In this document: positions 18,407-27,911 of the stretch, piece after piece
Layout: every line of letters begins with the position of its first letter
Numbering within the stretch: the first letter of the stretch is position 1
DNA from: Chloroflexi bacterium HGW-Chloroflexi-10
Lineage (GTDB): Bacteria; Chloroflexota; Anaerolineae; Anaerolineales; Anaerolineaceae
Direction of reading: 5' to 3'
Assembly (NCBI GenBank): GCA_002840755.1
Contig: PHBZ01000006.1
Coordinates: 1-64,000 of the forward strand
Length of the DNA: 64,000 bases
The notes under the pieces: generated by a model
Told to the model about the DNA's origin: nothing
Databases searched by the model: none
The model's input: the letters and a program-made list of their open reading frames with translations, nothing else
Made by a program: the position numbers and the translations under genes

Positions 18407-18727
18407 TCATCAGCCGTTGATAGCAATTTCAGCGTTTCAGTATTATGCAATAGCGAAATCTACGAAAGTTTTGAACTTGATGTAACAGAAAAATTTAACA
18501 CATTTTGACGTTTGGAAGAAGCGTTGCATGATGCTGTGGATGACCAGACAAATACGGAATTCCAGTATGAGTTCCGTTTGATTCTTGCCCCCTTGATAGA
18601 TAATAGCCCGGATATGTTTAATAGTCTCTCTCTGGGGACATACCTTTTGACATATACAACCTGCCTCTGCCCGTGGAACTGGTTGTATAGCCCAGCGCAG
18701 AACAACCCTATCCCAATTATTATCTAA
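18407..18727 (+). pseudogene. Decayed paralog of the membrane-anchored protein at 9938
   Basis: This stretch aligns base by base with 10174-10490 of the intact gene. Shared runs include GATGTAACAGAAAAATTTAA, GATAATAGCCCGGATATGTTTA (one base different) and CAGCGCAGAACAACC. It contains stops in the matching frame (a CGG of the intact gene is read TGA at about 18507, and a TAG lies near 18689) plus small indels. Neither end of the gene is present. Confidence 0.85.
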
Positions 18728-18743
18728 ATTTCATTGTAGGATA

Positions 18744-18773
18744 TTGCCCATAGCATAATTATCGTGCTATAGT
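18744..18773 (+). promoter_or_regulatory. Promoter of the NarL-type kinase gene, with overlapping palindrome
   Basis: TTGCCC (18744-18749) and TATAGT (18768-18773) are separated by 18 bases, 50 bases upstream of the kinase start. The spacer and -10 overlap an inverted repeat ATAGCA/TGCTAT (18750-18770), a candidate operator. Confidence 0.5.
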
Positions 18774-18822
18774 ATTTTTGCGGGCCTGCTTCGGTTTCAG
18801 CGAACGGGATTAGGAGAAAGAC

Positions 18823-20058
18823 ATGATGCGGAGTCCAACCCCCAACAGGTGGACAGTGATTGATACTCTCAGTTACTTGATAATCGGCTCCGTTGCCGGC
18901 CGCATGCTACCGTATTACATACCAACCGCAGATCGTTGGGTGGTGATCAGTCTTTTGGTTCTTTATCTACTCCTACTTACAACTGCACGATTTATTTCTC
19001 CCTCAAAAAAGATTCTTTTTTATCCTTATTTTGTCATTCAATTAAGCATTTCGATGTTTCTATGCCTGGGAATATTCAGTTATGACGGACCGCAGGATTA
19101 TTTTGCGATGCTGTTGTTACCTTTGTGCATTCAGGCTATGTGGCAATTGCCGCGAAAGATGGGGACGATATGGGTGGTAATTTTCGCAACCGTGATAGCG
19201 ACCAGCATGATCTTTTATTATCAAAAGTATGAAAACAGCTGGGAAGGTGTCGGTTATGGGTTAACCTATGTGGCTGGTTGCATTTTAATTTCGGCTTTCA
19301 GCTCGATTACCTTGCGGGCAGAAGAGACACGCCGGGAAACTCAGGCGTTAAATGCAGAACTTGAGATTGCCAACCAAAAATTACAGGTATACGCCCAACA
19401 GGTTGAGCAACTGGCTGCCGCTGAAGAACGTGCCCGCCTGGCACGTGATCTGCACGACTCGGTTTCCCAAACGATTTTTAGTATGACGCTGACCGCTCAG
19501 GCTGCCCGCATTTTGCTGGAGCGTGATCCGACCCGGGTTGCCGGTCAGCTGGATCACCTGCAAGCCCTCGCAAAAAATGCTCTCATTGAAATGCGCTCAC
19601 TGATCCAACACATGCGCACCGATCCCCTGGCGGAGGAAGGGTTGGCAGCTTGTTTACATCGTTACCTACTGGAACGCAAATTTCAGGACGGTCTGGTGGT
19701 TGAATTGAAGGTTACTGGCGAGCGCCGCCTGCCCTTTGCATTGGAAGAAGGCCTGTTCCGTGTGGTACAGGAGGCGCTCAATAATGTAGTCAAACACTCT
19801 GGAGTGAATTCGGCAAATGTGATACTGCATCTCAACCCAGACCCTATAAGCCTGTGTATTGAAGATCATGGTGCAGGGTTTAACCCTACTGAAATTCATT
19901 CAACCCGCGGCAGTAATGGTAACCACCTGGGATTGGCTGGCATGATGGAACGGGTGCAATCGCTGGGTGGAAAACTGGAAATTGAAACGGCTCCCGGTGC
20001 CGGAACACGCATCTGGGTAAAGGATCTGATAGTAAAAGAAGGTTCTTATGACGAATGA
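18823..20058 (+). CDS. NarL-family sensor histidine kinase (HisKA_3)
   Basis: The 411-residue kinase has about five or six N-terminal TM segments (residues 15-165), a coiled-coil linker, and the HisKA_3 dimerisation/phospho-acceptor box RARLARDLHDSVSQTIFSMTLTAQ (His near 215). The HATPase domain has VVQEALNNVVKHS and EDHGAGF. Short extracytoplasmic loops suggest it senses a membrane or intramembrane cue. It overlaps the response regulator gene by 11 bases, so the two form an operon and a cognate pair. The AGGAGAAAGAC site supports the start. Confidence 0.94.
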   Translation: MMRSPTPNRWTVIDTLSYLIIGSVAGRMLPYYIPTADRWVVISLLVLYLLLLTTARFISPSKKILFYPYFVIQLSISMFLCLGIFSYDGPQDYFAMLLLPLCIQAMWQLPRKMGTIWVVIFATVIATSMIFYYQKYENSWEGVGYGLTYVAGCILISAFSSITLRAEETRRETQALNAELEIANQKLQVYAQQVEQLAAAEERARLARDLHDSVSQTIFSMTLTAQAARILLERDPTRVAGQLDHLQALAKNALIEMRSLIQHMRTDPLAEEGLAACLHRYLLERKFQDGLVVELKVTGERRLPFALEEGLFRVVQEALNNVVKHSGVNSANVILHLNPDPISLCIEDHGAGFNPTEIHSTRGSNGNHLGLAGMMERVQSLGGKLEIETAPGAGTRIWVKDLIVKEGSYDE

Positions 20059-20710
20059 GCAGCAAACAATGATATCTGTTTTGATTGTGGATGATCACAT
20101 GATCGTACGTCAGGGATTGAGAACCCTGCTTGAGCTGATGGATGATATTCGGATTGTTGGCGAGGCTTCGAACGGGAAAACGGCCGTTGAGTTGACGGCA
20201 CGCAACCAACCAGATGTTGTTTTGATGGACCTGGTGATGCCACTTCTGGATGGGATTGAGGCCACCCGGCAAATTTGTGCACTCGGCATAGGAACGAAAG
20301 TAATTGCACTGACCAGTTTTCTGGAAGATGAAAAAATTATCCCAGCCATTCAGGCCGGGGCAACCAGTTTTTTGCTCAAGGATGTTTCTCCCAACGATTT
20401 GGTGGAAGCGATTCGGGCGGCTCAACGTGGTGAAGCGCGCCTGCATCCCACCGTGGCCCGCCGATTGATGGACCAGGTTACTGTTCGTCCGATAAGTCAC
20501 CTAGGTTCTGAAGATCTGACTGCGCGTGAGTTGGAAGTACTGCGCCTGGTGGCACAAGGTATGAGTAACCGCGAAATTGGGCAAGAATTGATTATTAGTG
20601 AGAAGACGGTCAAGACCCATATCAGCAATTTACTGAGCAAATTAGCCCTGAATGATCGCACCCAACTGGCCATATATGCTTTAAAGAATGGGATGGTGAA
20701 GAAAGACTAA
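20048..20710 (+). CDS. NarL/LuxR-family response regulator
   Basis: The 220-residue regulator has a receiver domain (VDDHMIVRQGL, phospho-Asp in VVLMDLVMP, Lys in FLLKDVSP) and a C-terminal LuxR helix-turn-helix (LTARELEVLRLVAQGMSNREIGQELIISEKTVKTHISNLLSKL). It overlaps the upstream kinase gene and is its expected partner. Its receiver shows notable similarity to the N-terminal domain of the fusion gene at 21141 (LRTLLELMDDIRIVGEASNG versus LRTMLELMDNIEVVSEASSG), suggesting a local duplication. Confidence 0.95.
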   Translation: MTNEQQTMISVLIVDDHMIVRQGLRTLLELMDDIRIVGEASNGKTAVELTARNQPDVVLMDLVMPLLDGIEATRQICALGIGTKVIALTSFLEDEKIIPAIQAGATSFLLKDVSPNDLVEAIRAAQRGEARLHPTVARRLMDQVTVRPISHLGSEDLTARELEVLRLVAQGMSNREIGQELIISEKTVKTHISNLLSKLALNDRTQLAIYALKNGMVKKD

Positions 20711-20731
20711 AAATACAATACCATTGACTCC

Positions 20732-20757
20732 GCCGCAGGTCTTAAGACTTGCGGTGG
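20732..20757. repeat. Palindromic repeat (copy 2)
   Basis: GCCGCAGGTCTTAAGACTTGCGGTGG repeats the core of the hairpin at 18351-18390 with a different loop. It lies just after the response regulator gene and before a terminator. Confidence 0.6.
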
Positions 20758-20774
20758 ATCCTCTACTACGCAAA

Positions 20775-20798
20775 GCCGGTTAAAAAACCGGTCTTTTT
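20775..20798 (+). terminator. Intrinsic terminator of the kinase/regulator operon
   Basis: GCCGGTT and AACCGGT form a stem around AAAA, followed by CTTTTTG. It lies about 65 bases after the response regulator stop. Confidence 0.8.
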
Positions 20799-20897
20799 GT
20801 ATATCCGTGTTCCATTCCTCAGCCTGATGTTGTCGTTTATCTGCAGTGCTATTCTATTGTTGCGTTGAAAAAAAGTTCGTTAGAAAGGTTTTTTGAG

Positions 20898-21128
20898 ATG
20901 ACTATTCAGAAGTATCAAAAAGTATATTCCGTTAATAGCACATTGCAAGCCATGCATGTTCAAAATGTTCTTGAGCAAGCTGGGCTTCCGGTAACGATTG
21001 TACATGCCAGCAATGCAACATACCTGGATGTGCTTGTTCCGGCTGCGTGGATTGAGCAGGCTCAGCAAATGCTTTATCCGTCACATCCCTGTGGCGAAAT
21101 CTATTTTCCACCTCAGAAAGCAATCTAA
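20898..21128 (+). CDS. DUF2007-like small protein
   Basis: Start at 20898 is chosen for the GAAAGG site nine bases upstream, giving 76 residues. The pattern YQKVYSVNSTLQAMHVQNVLEQAGLPVTIVHAS and LDVLVPAAWIEQAQQML fits the DUF2007 'putative signal transducing' fold, a small ferredoxin-like domain. It ends 12 bases before the receiver-acyltransferase fusion gene and is probably cotranscribed with it. The function of the family is not established. Confidence 0.6.
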   Translation: MTIQKYQKVYSVNSTLQAMHVQNVLEQAGLPVTIVHASNATYLDVLVPAAWIEQAQQMLYPSHPCGEIYFPPQKAI

Positions 21129-21140
21129 ACGAGGTTAACG

Positions 21141-22754
21141 GTGGAACAAAAAATCAGGGTCATGATTGTCAACGATTACCCGGCTGTGCGGGCGGACCTG
21201 CGGACGATGCTGGAATTAATGGACAACATTGAAGTTGTCAGCGAGGCTTCCAGCGGGAGCCTGGCCCTCCAACTGGCACAGTCTATCCATCCTGATCTGA
21301 TCCTGTTAGACCTGGATAGAGACCAGCGCCAAACCGAGCGGATAGATGACAGTAATTTTCTCCAACAAATCAAAGATAACTCACCACGATCGACCATTTT
21401 TGTTTTTTCAGTCGTGGGTTGTGATACTCAACCAATAAAGCTGCCAACCGGGTTGGATGCCTATTTTATCAAGGGAGCTGATACGGATCATTTGTTCGAC
21501 CAAATCCGAAATTTTCGGAATCAAGAAGAAAGGAATATTGAAATGCAACAAACAAGTAATTTGCAGGTGCGAGCCGTGGAGCAGGTGAAACCAGCAGCGG
21601 CCATCCAGGCAATGGTGGGTACCCGCCTGGCTTATATTGATATTTTACGTACGATCCTGATCATTCTGGTGATCCTGGTGCATGCCGCCGTCACCTATGG
21701 GGCAATAGGCTCATGGACATATGAGGACCCGGTACAGGATGAAATCGCCGCCATCTCACTGAGCTTCTTTGTTATCGCGTGCCAGTCGTTTTTTATGGGG
21801 TTGTATTTCTTCTTTGCCGGTTTTTTTACACCCGGCGCTTATGACCGCAAAGGACTGGGACGGTTCTGGAAAGAACGCCTGCTGCGCCTGGGCATCCCAA
21901 TGGTCTTGTATACCTGGTTTCTTTCAAAGATACCAAACTACCTGGATGCGGTAGCCAATCAGGGGATGACACTTAGCTTTGGACAATTTTTTGTCCGCAC
22001 TTTCTGGTCAGATGCCGATGAAGGTCCAACCTGGTTCCTTTTCGCCCTGCTGATATTCAGCGCCGGGTATACCCTCTGGCGTCTCGCGACTCGCAATGCT
22101 GGGCTCAAGCAGCGTCTCAGTAAGGTGCCGGTTCCTTCCACACGTGTGTTGCTGCTCGCTTCCTTGCTGATGGCCATCTTAACCTTTGCGGTCAGCCAGG
22201 TATGGCCTCTGGGTAAGATGACGGATATCTTCGAAATTTTCTCTCTGCAACTCCAATTCTTCCCAACTTACATCATTCTGTTCACAGCAGGTGCAGTGGC
22301 GTATCGCAGCAATTGGCTCGCCAATCTCCCTGATAAATCACTCCGCTTTTGGACCTGGTGCTCGGCTGTGCTGCTTATTACACTGCCGACCCTCTTCTTC
22401 CTGGGTGGCGCGACGGATGGTTACCTGGATGCTTTCATGGGTGGTCTAAACTGGCGCTGTGTGTCCTTTAGCCTGTGGTTAGGGCTGGCCTGCATCGCTT
22501 TCAGCATGACCCTGACCCTCTGGGTTCGAAAACGAGTGGGATCCAACAGCCGCCTGGCAGCTTTTACCGGGCCGAACAACTTTGCCGTCTACCTGATCCA
22601 CCCGCTGATTCTGGTTCCCATTACGATCAGTCTCAGTTACCTCGCCATCCCTTCTCTGGCTAAATTCGGGCTGGCCTCCGTGCCTAGCGTCATTCTATGT
22701 TTTTCAATCGCTGAAGTACTGCGGCGAATACCAGGAGTAAAAGAAATTCTATGA
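21141..22754 (+). CDS. Receiver domain fused to acyltransferase-3 membrane protein
   Basis: The 537-residue product starts at GTG with ACGAGG upstream. Residues 1-125 form a NarL-type receiver domain: IVNDYPAVR (one of the usual two acidic residues is Asn), LILLDLDRD with the phospho-acceptor Asp, and a Lys in YFIKGADTDH. Residues from about 160 form a ten-TM acyltransferase-3 (OafA/YrhL-type) domain starting TRLAYIDILRTILIILVILVHAAVTYG, with the conserved His. Such enzymes O-acylate surface glycans. A second ATG at 21543 with GAAAGGAATATTGAA upstream could give the acyltransferase alone. The fusion is unusual; it could also arise from a lost stop between two genes. Confidence 0.8.
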   Translation: MEQKIRVMIVNDYPAVRADLRTMLELMDNIEVVSEASSGSLALQLAQSIHPDLILLDLDRDQRQTERIDDSNFLQQIKDNSPRSTIFVFSVVGCDTQPIKLPTGLDAYFIKGADTDHLFDQIRNFRNQEERNIEMQQTSNLQVRAVEQVKPAAAIQAMVGTRLAYIDILRTILIILVILVHAAVTYGAIGSWTYEDPVQDEIAAISLSFFVIACQSFFMGLYFFFAGFFTPGAYDRKGLGRFWKERLLRLGIPMVLYTWFLSKIPNYLDAVANQGMTLSFGQFFVRTFWSDADEGPTWFLFALLIFSAGYTLWRLATRNAGLKQRLSKVPVPSTRVLLLASLLMAILTFAVSQVWPLGKMTDIFEIFSLQLQFFPTYIILFTAGAVAYRSNWLANLPDKSLRFWTWCSAVLLITLPTLFFLGGATDGYLDAFMGGLNWRCVSFSLWLGLACIAFSMTLTLWVRKRVGSNSRLAAFTGPNNFAVYLIHPLILVPITISLSYLAIPSLAKFGLASVPSVILCFSIAEVLRRIPGVKEIL

Positions 22755-22788
22755 ACCATTAAGACTCTGTTTCCAACAAGGCAGTCAA

Positions 22789-22825
22789 CCACCGCTCAAA
22801 GATATCCTTGAGCGGTGGTTTTTTC
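22789..22825 (+). terminator. Intrinsic terminator after the fusion gene
   Basis: AACCACCGCTCAA and TTGAGCGGTGGTT pair around an 8-base loop and are followed by a T run. Confidence 0.9.
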
Positions 22826-23026
22826 ATCTATAATTTCACCAACCTCCAGAGTTCTGCACGGGTGACCTCTGCGCTAGAAAACAAAAAAATTCCGATTCAA
22901 AACCGGTTTCTCCGGAATTTTTTTAATTTTCGCTCCGCGAGAAATCGCATCATTTTGTGAATCATCCTCCCAAGAAATTATCAAAAAGTTGACCAACCAC
23001 AGTATCAAGATTATTATTGTTAACGT

Positions 23027-25720
23027 ATGAGCGAAGCACAACTCACACCCTCTCCAAACACCCATGAATTGCTCCATACCAAGTTAATGGTGCCGCGTTT
23101 GCATACAACCGTTATCGAACGCAGAGATTTGCTAACACAACTGAACCTGGCTTTATCCAAAAAACTAACCGTTGTCAGTGCGCCTACCGGGTTTGGTAAG
23201 ACAACCCTGGTGAGTACATGGATAGCCAACCACAAATTTGCATGCGCCTGGGTAACCCTGGATGTGAACGACAACGACCCATATCGCTTTTGGGCTTATG
23301 TTGTTTCAGCGTTACGGACGATTGATGCTTCCATTGGCAAAACCACCCTGGCGGCACTTTCCACCTCCCAGTTACCATCTTTTCAATCGCTGCTTACACC
23401 ATTAATCAACGACTTTGCGCAGGTTACACGGCCCTGCGTGCTGGTGTTGGATGACTACCATGTAATTACATCAACCAAGATTACTGAAAGCCTTTCCTTT
23501 TTTCTTCAACACCTGCCTGAATGCCTGCACATTGTGCTAACCACCCGAAATGATCCTGATTTACCTTTGCCCATCCTGCGCGTCCGCGAAGAACTGGTAG
23601 AAATCAATACAAAAAATCTTCGTTTTAACCAACAAGAAGCAGAACTGCTCCTGAGTAAATCCTTACCGGCGAACCTATCCGCTGCGGCTCTGGCACAATT
23701 AATTCAAAAAACGGAAGGTTGGGCAGCCGGTTTGCGCCTTGTAGCATTGTCACTTCAAAATAGCAGCCCCGGTAATATTGAAAAACTGGTGGGAACCTTT
23801 TCCGGGAGTGATCGAACCGTAGCCGATTATTTAATCAAAGAAGTTTTTGAAAGCCAGCCCGGGCTCATTCAAAATTTTTTGTTAAAGACCTGTTTCCTCA
23901 ATCGTCTTACCGGGGAATTATGTGATGCGATTACCGGTTTAACCGATGGAGAGACGCTTCTTGCCCAACTTGAAAGGGAAAATCTTTTCCTTATGCAATT
24001 GGAGCACGGGCGGGGACGCGCCTGGTATCGCTATAATCCCCTGTTTGCTGAATCAATACAAGCGCTCGCCCAACAACGTTTGGGCAAAGCCGGTGTTCAG
24101 TCCATTTTTGAAAAGGCGAGCCTTTGGTTTGAGTACCAAAAACTTCTGGATGACGCCATTGAAGCCGCCCTGACTGCAAAACTCTTTGAACGATCGATCA
24201 GCCTGATTGAAAAATTTATTGATATTTACAACCTGAATGAAATACATACACTGCTGCGCTGGATGGAAAATATTCCCCAGCCGATATTACTACAACGGCC
24301 GGCAGCATGCATGATCTATGCGCAGGTGATTCTGTTTACCTCAGATCGCTACGCACCCACGACGATGGGGCGGATGCAGCCTTACTTGCAGGCAGCCGAA
24401 GAAATCTGGAAGACGCAAGGAAATGATGAAAATGTCGGCACCGTGCTGGCATTACGGGGGATGACCCTCTTATGGCAGGGTGAGTTTCAGAAATCGCTTG
24501 AGCTGGTTTATCAGGCGCTCGAAAAAATGCCTGAGAGTGAAATTTTTTGGCGTGGGGTAAGTTTATTGAATGCAGCCGGCGGTGAATTATACGCCGGGTG
24601 CATCCTGAGCGCCCAAGATAAAATTCTGGAGGCGCGGGCGCTTTTGGGCGCCTCCCAGAATGTTTATGGGATGCTGGCAGCGACCGGATTGTTGAGTGAA
24701 ATCTTTCTTGCGCAAGGTGACCTGGCGTTGTGCGTTCATCTCAATCAGCAAATAATACTCGAGGCCGTGGGTGATGAAGCCATGCTGGATGACCAGGGCA
24801 ATGCGCACCTCAACCTGGCACACGTTGCTTATGAACAAAACGAGCTTAAGCTGGCTGAGCAACATGCCCGCACCGCGTTCGATATGGGGAAGCAGCGGGC
24901 CAACGAACTGCTACAAAGCCAGGCAGCCGGGCGTTTGGCTTTGGTTCGGGTTGCAAAAGACCAGCCGCTGCAGGCACTGGAGGAATTAAAAACATTGGCA
25001 GCAGAATTGCAGAACCCGTTGGCGCTGCAAGAACTCCACACTACACAGGCGCTCATCACCGTTCGCACCGGCCTTACGGATATCCCGGGCGATTGGCAAC
25101 CAGCGCCAACGGAAAGCCTGTCAGCCCGGAATGAACGCGAAACCTTCATTCTGGTACGCTGGCATATTGCAAAAGGCAAACCTGCCACAGCGCTGGAAAT
25201 GCTGCAACCCTACCTGGTAGAAACCGCTGAATCCGGGCGTGTGCGCAGCCAGGTAGAAGCATTGCTGCTCGAAGCGCAGGCTTATTTTGCCCAATCCAAT
25301 TTGACCCAGGCCATAAAACCACTGATTGATGCCCTCACCCTGGGAAACACGAAAGGTCTTCGCAGATCTTTTTTGGATGAGGGCGCGTATCTGGCAACGC
25401 TGCTCCAGGCGGCCGTCCCCAGGCTGCCGAATCGGGTGCTTAGCTTGTTTGCCACAAGCCTGATTCATTTGTTCTCGCCCGGAAAGGGAGCAACAAATGA
25501 CGCCCATTCCAATTCTATTGTGTTGGTTGAACCTTTGAGCCAGCAGGAGATCCGCGTACTTAAACTGCTGGTAAGCGGTTTATCGAATGGAGAAATCGCA
25601 GCCGAACTGGTGGTTTCGACCAATACGGTTAAGACGCACGTCAAAAGTGTGTACCGCAAGCTGGATATCAACTCGCGAGAGGAAGCGCGGATAATTGCAA
25701 AGGAATTAAAACTCTATTAA
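23027..25720 (+). CDS. MalT-like LuxR-family ATP-dependent regulator
   Basis: This 897-residue regulator of the STAND/LAL type has a P-loop SAPTGFGKTTLVSTW near residues 52-66, Walker B LVLDDYHVI, a winged-helix region, about 400 residues of TPR-like helices, and a C-terminal LuxR helix-turn-helix (LSQQEIRVLKLLVSGLSNGEIAAELVVSTNTVKTHVKSVYRKL). The family multimerises on DNA after inducer and ATP binding, as MalT does with maltotriose. The inducer here is unknown. No good ribosome-binding site is visible. The next gene, 25827, lies about 100 bases downstream on the same strand and is a candidate target. Confidence 0.93.
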   Translation: MSEAQLTPSPNTHELLHTKLMVPRLHTTVIERRDLLTQLNLALSKKLTVVSAPTGFGKTTLVSTWIANHKFACAWVTLDVNDNDPYRFWAYVVSALRTIDASIGKTTLAALSTSQLPSFQSLLTPLINDFAQVTRPCVLVLDDYHVITSTKITESLSFFLQHLPECLHIVLTTRNDPDLPLPILRVREELVEINTKNLRFNQQEAELLLSKSLPANLSAAALAQLIQKTEGWAAGLRLVALSLQNSSPGNIEKLVGTFSGSDRTVADYLIKEVFESQPGLIQNFLLKTCFLNRLTGELCDAITGLTDGETLLAQLERENLFLMQLEHGRGRAWYRYNPLFAESIQALAQQRLGKAGVQSIFEKASLWFEYQKLLDDAIEAALTAKLFERSISLIEKFIDIYNLNEIHTLLRWMENIPQPILLQRPAACMIYAQVILFTSDRYAPTTMGRMQPYLQAAEEIWKTQGNDENVGTVLALRGMTLLWQGEFQKSLELVYQALEKMPESEIFWRGVSLLNAAGGELYAGCILSAQDKILEARALLGASQNVYGMLAATGLLSEIFLAQGDLALCVHLNQQIILEAVGDEAMLDDQGNAHLNLAHVAYEQNELKLAEQHARTAFDMGKQRANELLQSQAAGRLALVRVAKDQPLQALEELKTLAAELQNPLALQELHTTQALITVRTGLTDIPGDWQPAPTESLSARNERETFILVRWHIAKGKPATALEMLQPYLVETAESGRVRSQVEALLLEAQAYFAQSNLTQAIKPLIDALTLGNTKGLRRSFLDEGAYLATLLQAAVPRLPNRVLSLFATSLIHLFSPGKGATNDAHSNSIVLVEPLSQQEIRVLKLLVSGLSNGEIAAELVVSTNTVKTHVKSVYRKLDINSREEARIIAKELKLY

Positions 25721-25826
25721 ATCCTTAAATATCACCCTTCCAATCACCCAAAACAGGTGAAGCAGAATCCTTTTGCAGAGAATAGAATAAGTGAAAATCA
25801 AGCAAATGAAACAAGGAACTTTTGAT

Positions 25827-26513
25827 ATGACTCAACGAAATATTCTTGCAGGTAGCATGCCCACTGTAATCATCAAAGCCGGGGGAAGCGTAAATGTGAA
25901 AGGACATGACAGTGAGATGGTCACTGTCGAATCTTTGGATAAATGGGGTTTGAGCGTTGAAAAACGCAGCGAAGCTGAGATTGCACGCGCGCGCGCCGCT
26001 GTTGGCGAACATGTGCTTTTTGATATTCGGGTCAAGAAACCCGATTTTCGAAAGACAGATCAGCCTGAGGATGTTATTGTGGTTCAATTAAGCGGAAGCG
26101 GTGATGTATGGGTTCCCATGGCATCCACCATCAAAGTCTACGCCGGAAAAAATATTGATATACAAACATTTCAAGGAAAGGTAGACGCTTATGCAGGCGC
26201 GAATCTGAACCTGGAAAATGTATATTGCCTTGGGAATGCCTCCGCAGGCCGGGCAATGAATCTCGATTGTCAGACCATGCCTGGAAATAAAGTCGAATTT
26301 AAGGCGGGCAATGACTTGCGTTTCCATGTTCGCGATTTGATCAGTTGCCATGTTCAGGTAAGGGATATCGGAGGCTATTGGGAAGCAAAAATCGGTACCG
26401 GCGAGAAATCCGTTTCCCTCAAATGCGGTGGGGATGTTACCCTTATTACAGACCAAAAAGTGGAACCGCTGCCGCCTCATTATATTCTGGGAAGGATCGA
26501 AAAACCCCAGTAA
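25827..26513 (+). CDS. DUF4097-like adhesin-fold protein, function unknown
   Basis: Start at 25827 (MTQRNILAG) is preferred because AAGGAAC lies seven bases upstream, giving 228 residues. The second half alternates short strands (IKVYAGKNIDIQTFQGKVDAYAGANLNLENV) as in DUF4097-type beta-solenoid proteins. No signal peptide or TM segment is seen. It lies after the MalT-like regulator and ends in a strong terminator. Function is not assigned; similar solenoids occur in cell-surface and cytoplasmic proteins. Confidence 0.65.
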   Translation: MTQRNILAGSMPTVIIKAGGSVNVKGHDSEMVTVESLDKWGLSVEKRSEAEIARARAAVGEHVLFDIRVKKPDFRKTDQPEDVIVVQLSGSGDVWVPMASTIKVYAGKNIDIQTFQGKVDAYAGANLNLENVYCLGNASAGRAMNLDCQTMPGNKVEFKAGNDLRFHVRDLISCHVQVRDIGGYWEAKIGTGEKSVSLKCGGDVTLITDQKVEPLPPHYILGRIEKPQ

Positions 26514-26538
26514 CACAAAACATGCTCTTCAGACAGCC

Positions 26539-26572
26539 ACACACGCCCCGCAAATGCGGGGCGTGTGTTTTT
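26539..26572 (+). terminator. Intrinsic terminator
   Basis: ACACACGCCCCGC and GCGGGGCGTGTGT pair around AAAT and are followed by TTTT, 25 bases after the stop of the preceding gene. Confidence 0.88.
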
Positions 26573-26670
26573 GTGTAATCTCACCCAGCTAATCACCCGG
26601 GGTGGGTGAAGCGTATTGATGCTGGTACAGCTATCATTATCAAAATTCAAAAAAAGGAGAAACGAAAAAC

Positions 26671-27891
26671 ATGAAATCAACAAACAAAAAAGCGCTAAGC
26701 GTGATTTTCTTTATCATGTTGATGGACATTATTGGTCTATCCATCCTAGGGCCGGTTGCGCCCTACATCGTTAAACAGTACAGCGGAAATGCCTTAACGG
26801 TTACCATGCTATCCGCCATCTACGCTGGGGCCATGTTCTTTGCTGCGCCGATCATGGGTAAGATCAGTGACCGGATTGGCCGCCGTCAGGTCTTATTGGC
26901 AAGTGTGTTTGGTTCAGCCATCGGATATTTCATCTTTGGCATTGGCGGGGCCTTGTGGGTGTTATTTCTCTCACGCCTGATTGATGGTGTGACGGGCGGA
27001 AACATGTCCACAGCTGCCGCTTATATTGCTGATGTTTCCAAGCCTGAAGAGCGTGCGAAGAACTTTACTTTGATTGGTATGGCTTATGGGATCGGCTTTA
27101 TTCTCGGCCCGGCTTTAGGCGGAGCTTTGGGACAAATCAACATCAATCTGCCTCTATTTGCCGCCGGAATCATTGCCCTCATCAGCGTTAGCCTGATCTA
27201 CTTCCTGCTGCCCGAATCGCTGCCCGTAGAAAAACGTGAAACGGCTCCACTGAAACTGAAAGACTTCAATCCATTTGTAGCCATTTATACTATGGCGCGC
27301 AAGCCGGGTATTGGTTTGCTGCTGCTGGTTACGGCGCTTTTCTACTTTGTCTTTGACGGAATCAACAGCACAATGGGTGTGTTCATTATCGATAAATTCA
27401 GCGCACTGCCATGGACCATTGGATTGTTTTTCGTTATATCCGGCATCGCAACTGCCATTATGCAAGCCACCCTGGTGCGGACAATGGTACCGAAGTATGG
27501 CGAGAAACGCATGGCAATTGCGGCTCTTCTTGGGGAGGGTCTTGGCGCACTATTCATATTTTTAACGCCTGTTTTCTGGATGCTCTTCCCAATTGCATTC
27601 TTCCAAAGCGCTGTGGTTAGTTTCATCTTTTCAACTTTGAGCACACTGACGGCAAACCGTGTTTCAGAGCGAGAACAGGGACAACTCGCCGGTGTTAACG
27701 TGGCAATCAGTGGATTGATGGCGGCACTCGGACCATTATGGGCAGGTGCAGTGTACGACTACGTAATTCCAGGCGCTCCATTCTGGATGGGCGCCATCCT
27801 GTTAGGTATTGCCTGTATGTTAATGGCAATGGTCAAAGTAAAGGCTTATAGACAACACAGCGTACCGGGTATTTCACCGGCCGCAGACTAA
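26671..27891 (+). CDS. MFS transporter, TetA/multidrug-like
   Basis: This 406-residue, 12-TM major facilitator has the DHA1 motif A GKISDRIGRRQ between TM2 and TM3 and the antiporter-type motif C in TM5 (GIGFILGPALGGALG). It resembles the TCR/Tet group of proton-coupled drug exporters, but specificity cannot be read. AAAAAAAGGAGAAACG precedes the start. A methyltransferase gene follows after 20 bases; a transporter-methyltransferase pair could be a resistance or detoxification operon, which is an inference. Confidence 0.9.
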   Translation: MKSTNKKALSVIFFIMLMDIIGLSILGPVAPYIVKQYSGNALTVTMLSAIYAGAMFFAAPIMGKISDRIGRRQVLLASVFGSAIGYFIFGIGGALWVLFLSRLIDGVTGGNMSTAAAYIADVSKPEERAKNFTLIGMAYGIGFILGPALGGALGQININLPLFAAGIIALISVSLIYFLLPESLPVEKRETAPLKLKDFNPFVAIYTMARKPGIGLLLLVTALFYFVFDGINSTMGVFIIDKFSALPWTIGLFFVISGIATAIMQATLVRTMVPKYGEKRMAIAALLGEGLGALFIFLTPVFWMLFPIAFFQSAVVSFIFSTLSTLTANRVSEREQGQLAGVNVAISGLMAALGPLWAGAVYDYVIPGAPFWMGAILLGIACMLMAMVKVKAYRQHSVPGISPAAD

Positions 27892-27911
27892 TCAAAGATA
27901 GGAGAAATATT

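Noticed and set aside
19886-20500. 204-residue ORF opposite the kinase and regulator
   Set aside because: It overlaps two well-supported genes on the other strand and shows no domain pattern.
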